Assembly (NCBI GenBank): GCA_977006965.1 | Contig: OZ345356.1 | Location: 372,001 to 436,000 of the forward strand | Origin: Phymatolithon calcareum | Lineage: Eukaryota > Rhodophyta > Florideophyceae > Hapalidiales | Direction: 5' to 3' | DNA: 64,000 nt | Shown: one piece after another, positions 61,321 through 64,000 of the stretch | Layout: the number at the start of each line of letters is the position of its first letter | How positions within the stretch are numbered: the stretch's first letter is position 1 | Notes under the pieces: generated by a model | Databases searched by the model: none | What the model was told of the DNA's origin: nothing | What the model saw: the letters and a program-made list of their open reading frames with translations, nothing else | Translations under genes and position numbers: made by a program

Positions 61321-63019
61321 GGAATGCATAGCAGTCCACTGTGCACACCTTATGATAGAGATATTGAATTGCATTGAAATTTATGATTTCTCACACTTAC
61401 CTGCAAACTTCACGCACAGGCAACGATACAAATGGTAGTGTATCGAAACCCAGAATACGTATGTAAAAGGATTTTTCGTCCTCTGTTACGTACACAACGA
61501 CGCCGACCAAGTGTATCAAAATTTTTCTAAGATTAAGCCACAACAACCAATTTTGATTTTAATTTCTGTAAAATTTCTCGAAGTTACCTGCACCTGCTGT
61601 AGAGAGATTTGCAATATGTTATCCCTTGCTGCACATTTATCCCGCGGGATATACGCTATAGCGTATTTTCGGCGGCGGGATTTTACATGTATTCGAGCTC
61701 AATCGGACTCATAAAACAGTTTGAGGATTAAGAGGCGCTTAATCTCACTATTGGGGAAGAAAATAGTGGGAAATAATTACAAGGGACAGATATGCCCGTC
61801 CTTGAAAATTCTAAAAATCGCCGTTCCTGGCCTGTTTTTGCTTATCCCGCTGCGGGCATTTTGCATTTCTCCACCTGCAATTTTTATGAAACAAATTGCG
61901 TCAGAATCCTAGAAACATCATCTTTTCAAATATGTAAATGTGATTGGATGACTGGTAGTAGATTTGGCGGTGCAGCACTGTAAAGTTTGTAAAATTAGCT
62001 GGGACGAGACAGCTGAATTATCCCGAGATAATATTTTTATCCAGGGCGGGATAAAAATATTACTGTATCAATACTATCCCGGGATAGTATTTTTATCACG
62101 GGATAACATTTGATCCCCCAATGACATTTTTCTGTCACGGAAGCTGTCGCCTTTCAATACGTTATAGTTTATGTAAATTAAAATTCAAAATCATGTTCCC
62201 GAAACCGTTTCGTTTGAAAAACACAACATTCCGTCTTAGTTGTTGAAATGGAAAAAATGGAAGCAGGCTTTCTGCATTCAATACTTCAGCGCTATTGAAA
62301 TCCCTCTGCTTTCTACCATTTGGGTTTCGTTCACAAGCGGGAAATATCGAGATTCCCGCAGCCCCCAGATAAAATACAGTCATAGCCCTTAAAACCGTTT
62401 AAATTTATGAGTATAGGGTTACCAGGTTACTAAACGGCTTCTAAACGTTTACCAACGTTACTAAATCGTTACCGAGGAGGAGGTAACCCTTTCATAATTT
62501 TTGGCGTTACCGGCAAATCTCCATGCTGTACGGAAGCATCAAGTGCTTGGTCGACCGATAGAAAACTTACCAATGACCTGGGTTATCCACATTTGCGCAG
62601 AGGACCGACAGCGCTGCTGCAGAGTGTACCCAGATCTTCTCCGGGAAGGATGAGCACGTTGAAAAACAATAAGAAAATGAATCTCGATGAAACTGGTGTT
62701 CATAAAAGTCTGTCTTATCGATTAGTCAAAGTGCTGTTTTCTCATTGCCCAACATCTTTTTATTTGCCGGTAACTGTGACAAGGTGGCGAAATTCGTGTC
62801 AAAATCGGAAGCAAATCTAAGAGATTGGACTAACTGTTCTGGACTAAGATATTTTGACCAGGGAAAGCATATTACGTGAGTTCAAGGAGCATCAGCGACA
62901 CCGAGGGCAAGAGGATTTTGACGATGCCGGAAGCATTTTGTGACAGCAAGTTGCGTGCCGTCGCAACATGGTGAAGACACATACCGGTCGGGGGCTCGAC
63001 ATGCGAAACGTGACGCTTG
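61321..63019. repeat. Intergenic with clustered TATCCCG/CGGGATA palindromes
   Basis: Perfect palindromes lie at 61638-61651 (tatcccgcgggata), 61651-61666 (atacgctatagcgtat) and 62071-62090 (atactatcccgggatagtat). A 14-bp stem with 6-nt loop lies at 62029-62062. Further cgggata copies occur at 62048 and 62097, and a related pair near 30575-30605. No gene is recognised; frames are short. Confidence 0.6.
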
Positions 63020-63084
63020 TCCGGTCTGGTGATTAACCAGACCGGAAACGTGGAAAATAGTTCACCAGTGGTGAACTATTTTCC
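63020..63084. repeat. Two adjacent strong hairpins
   Basis: Hairpin 1 (63020-63046) has an 11-bp perfect stem tccggtctggt / accagaccgga with loop gatta. Hairpin 2 (63052-63084) is a 16-bp perfect stem ggaaaatagttcacca with a one-base centre; with one mismatch the pairing extends about 8 bases further on each side (aaacgtgg / cctcgttt). They are 5 bp apart. This could be a bidirectional transcript end, a recombination-site-like structure or a MITE remnant. Confidence 0.65.
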
Positions 63085-63442
63085 TCGTTTCGTACACGCG
63101 TTGTTAGCTCTTACGTTGCTATTTATCTAATTTGTTGAATGTCATTTTTGCACTGTTCCCCACACCGACGTTCGCAAATACACGAGCTAGACAAATAATA
63201 GATTCGTACATTTGGGAAGATATCAGTAGAATCTGCGGACACTGGAGCCAGATACTGGACGGGTGGGAACATGAACAGTAACCATGAAGCACGTAATCGC
63301 GACTTCCATGGAAATACGATGAAGATTGAATTGTAACTCATGTGGTTTGCACCATCCTGAACGACTCGAATTTAGGAGAGACAGGAAAACTATATTGATG
63401 TTCGTGTGCTCTAGAAAACTGCACAGATTCAGGGACGGGGTT
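63085..63442. other. Spacer 3' of the partial membrane-protein gene
   Basis: No feature recognised. It would contain the 3' UTR and polyadenylation region of the minus-strand gene at 63443-64000. Confidence 0.3.
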
Positions 63443-64000
63443 CTACAATTGAACAGGGAATACAATCATTGTGTTCACAGGTTCAATGGCTTCGTCCATC
63501 TCTTCCGGTAAAGGTTCAATCAAATAGTCGTCCTGCGCTCTTGGGCATTTCACAGAAGAGCTCTTCACGTTTGTAATTTCCCGATGCTTACATATCGGTC
63601 TAGAGTCGTGCAGTTGAGCCACGGGCTGATTCGACGAGAAGGGAATGTCACTTTCTTCCTTCAAAACTCCGTTCAGCTTCTCCACAGCATCCCGAACTTT
63701 CGGCCCCATTTCCTCAATCACCGGAGCTTCGGGGTACTTTTCCAAAACAAATCTTTCCTCCTTCTGCAGGGTGCTCCTCGTCCGGCGCTGCTTGCGCGTG
63801 CAAAACGACATGCCTCTGACTGCCTTCACTGTCGACTTCGCTTTAGTCTGCTTCTTCAAAGTCAAAACGACAATGAAAGAGACAACCGCCAGAAGTGATC
63901 GAATTCCGACATGAAATAGAAGCAGAATGAGGTGCCACAAATCTTCCACAATCTGCACAGCCCACGTTGTCCAAGCAGGAAAACGATAGTCATATGGCGT
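63443..64000 (-). CDS. C-terminal part of an unrecognised membrane protein (runs off the window)
   Basis: The minus-strand frame is open from the window edge to a stop at 63443, giving at least 185 residues; the true start lies outside. The visible N-terminal part (AWTTWAVQIVEDLWHLILLL, FHVGIRSLLAVVSFIVVLTL) is one long or two closely spaced membrane segments. It is followed by a basic stretch (KKQTKAKSTVKAV, FCTRKQRRTRS) and an about 110-residue hydrophilic tail with acidic patches (VIEEMGPKVRDAVEKLNGV, EPLPEEMDEAIEPV). Basic residues right after the segment suggest a cytosolic tail. No motif allows a function. Opposite-strand frames here are shadows. Confidence 0.5.
   Translation of the reverse strand, partial: TPYDYRFPAWTTWAVQIVEDLWHLILLLFHVGIRSLLAVVSFIVVLTLKKQTKAKSTVKAVRGMSFCTRKQRRTRSTLQKEERFVLEKYPEAPVIEEMGPKVRDAVEKLNGVLKEESDIPFSSNQPVAQLHDSRPICKHREITNVKSSSVKCPRAQDDYLIEPLPEEMDEAIEPVNTMIVFPVQL

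Overview
The window looks like a stretch of a eukaryotic nuclear genome. It carries eukaryote-type mobile elements (apurinic-endonuclease LINEs, SINE-like retroelements, Helitrons, hAT, piggyBac and pogo-like DNA transposons) and a few single-exon host genes. I see no operons, ribosome-binding sites, rRNA, tRNA or CRISPR. The host genes (FTR1 iron permeases, Regnase-type NYN ribonucleases, a TIMP-like secreted protein) are intronless over 0.6-1.5 kb, which suggests a unicellular eukaryote with few introns. A microalga, possibly a red alga, is my guess, but nothing here proves it.

Layout. 0-1.9 kb: nested retroelement 3' ends. 2.4-4.3 kb: FTR1 copy 1 (minus). 4.4-5.9 kb: decayed LINE (minus) with a small retroelement inserted in it. 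6.9-7.6 kb: intronless four-repeat protein. 9.1-9.5 kb: MITE. 10.4-11.4 kb: segment duplicated at 28.8-29.6 kb. 11.6-14.7 kb: two convergent NYN ribonuclease genes with a 0.9-kb retroelement between them. 15-18.1 kb: retroelement fragments and a possible zinc-knuckle ORF. 18.17-28.77 kb: one 10.6-kb composite with hAT-like ends, flanked by an 8-bp target duplication and containing two Helitrons. 31-41.5 kb: decayed ORF, hAT remnant, inverted-repeat element, piggyBac pseudogene, three pogo-like remnants. 44.5-46 kb: FTR1 copy 2 (minus). 48.1-50 kb: FTR1 copy 3 (plus), a near-identical inverted copy of copy 1. 50.8-51.0 kb: complete SINE-like element. 55.4-56.1 kb: TIMP-like gene. 56.5-57.5 kb: LINE RNase H tail. 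58.3 kb: pogo-type MITE. 59.6-61.3 kb: pogo-like transposase with one frameshift. 61.6-63.1 kb: clustered palindromes. 63.4-64 kb: 3' part of a membrane-protein gene running off the window.

How it fits together. The host genes suggest high-affinity iron uptake (three FTR1 paralogues), RNA turnover (NYN nucleases) and a secreted NTR/TIMP-fold protein. Most other DNA is a mosaic of nested insertions. Several can be proven from the sequence itself because target-site duplications, reading-frame continuity, or an uninterrupted paralogous copy show the pre-insertion state.
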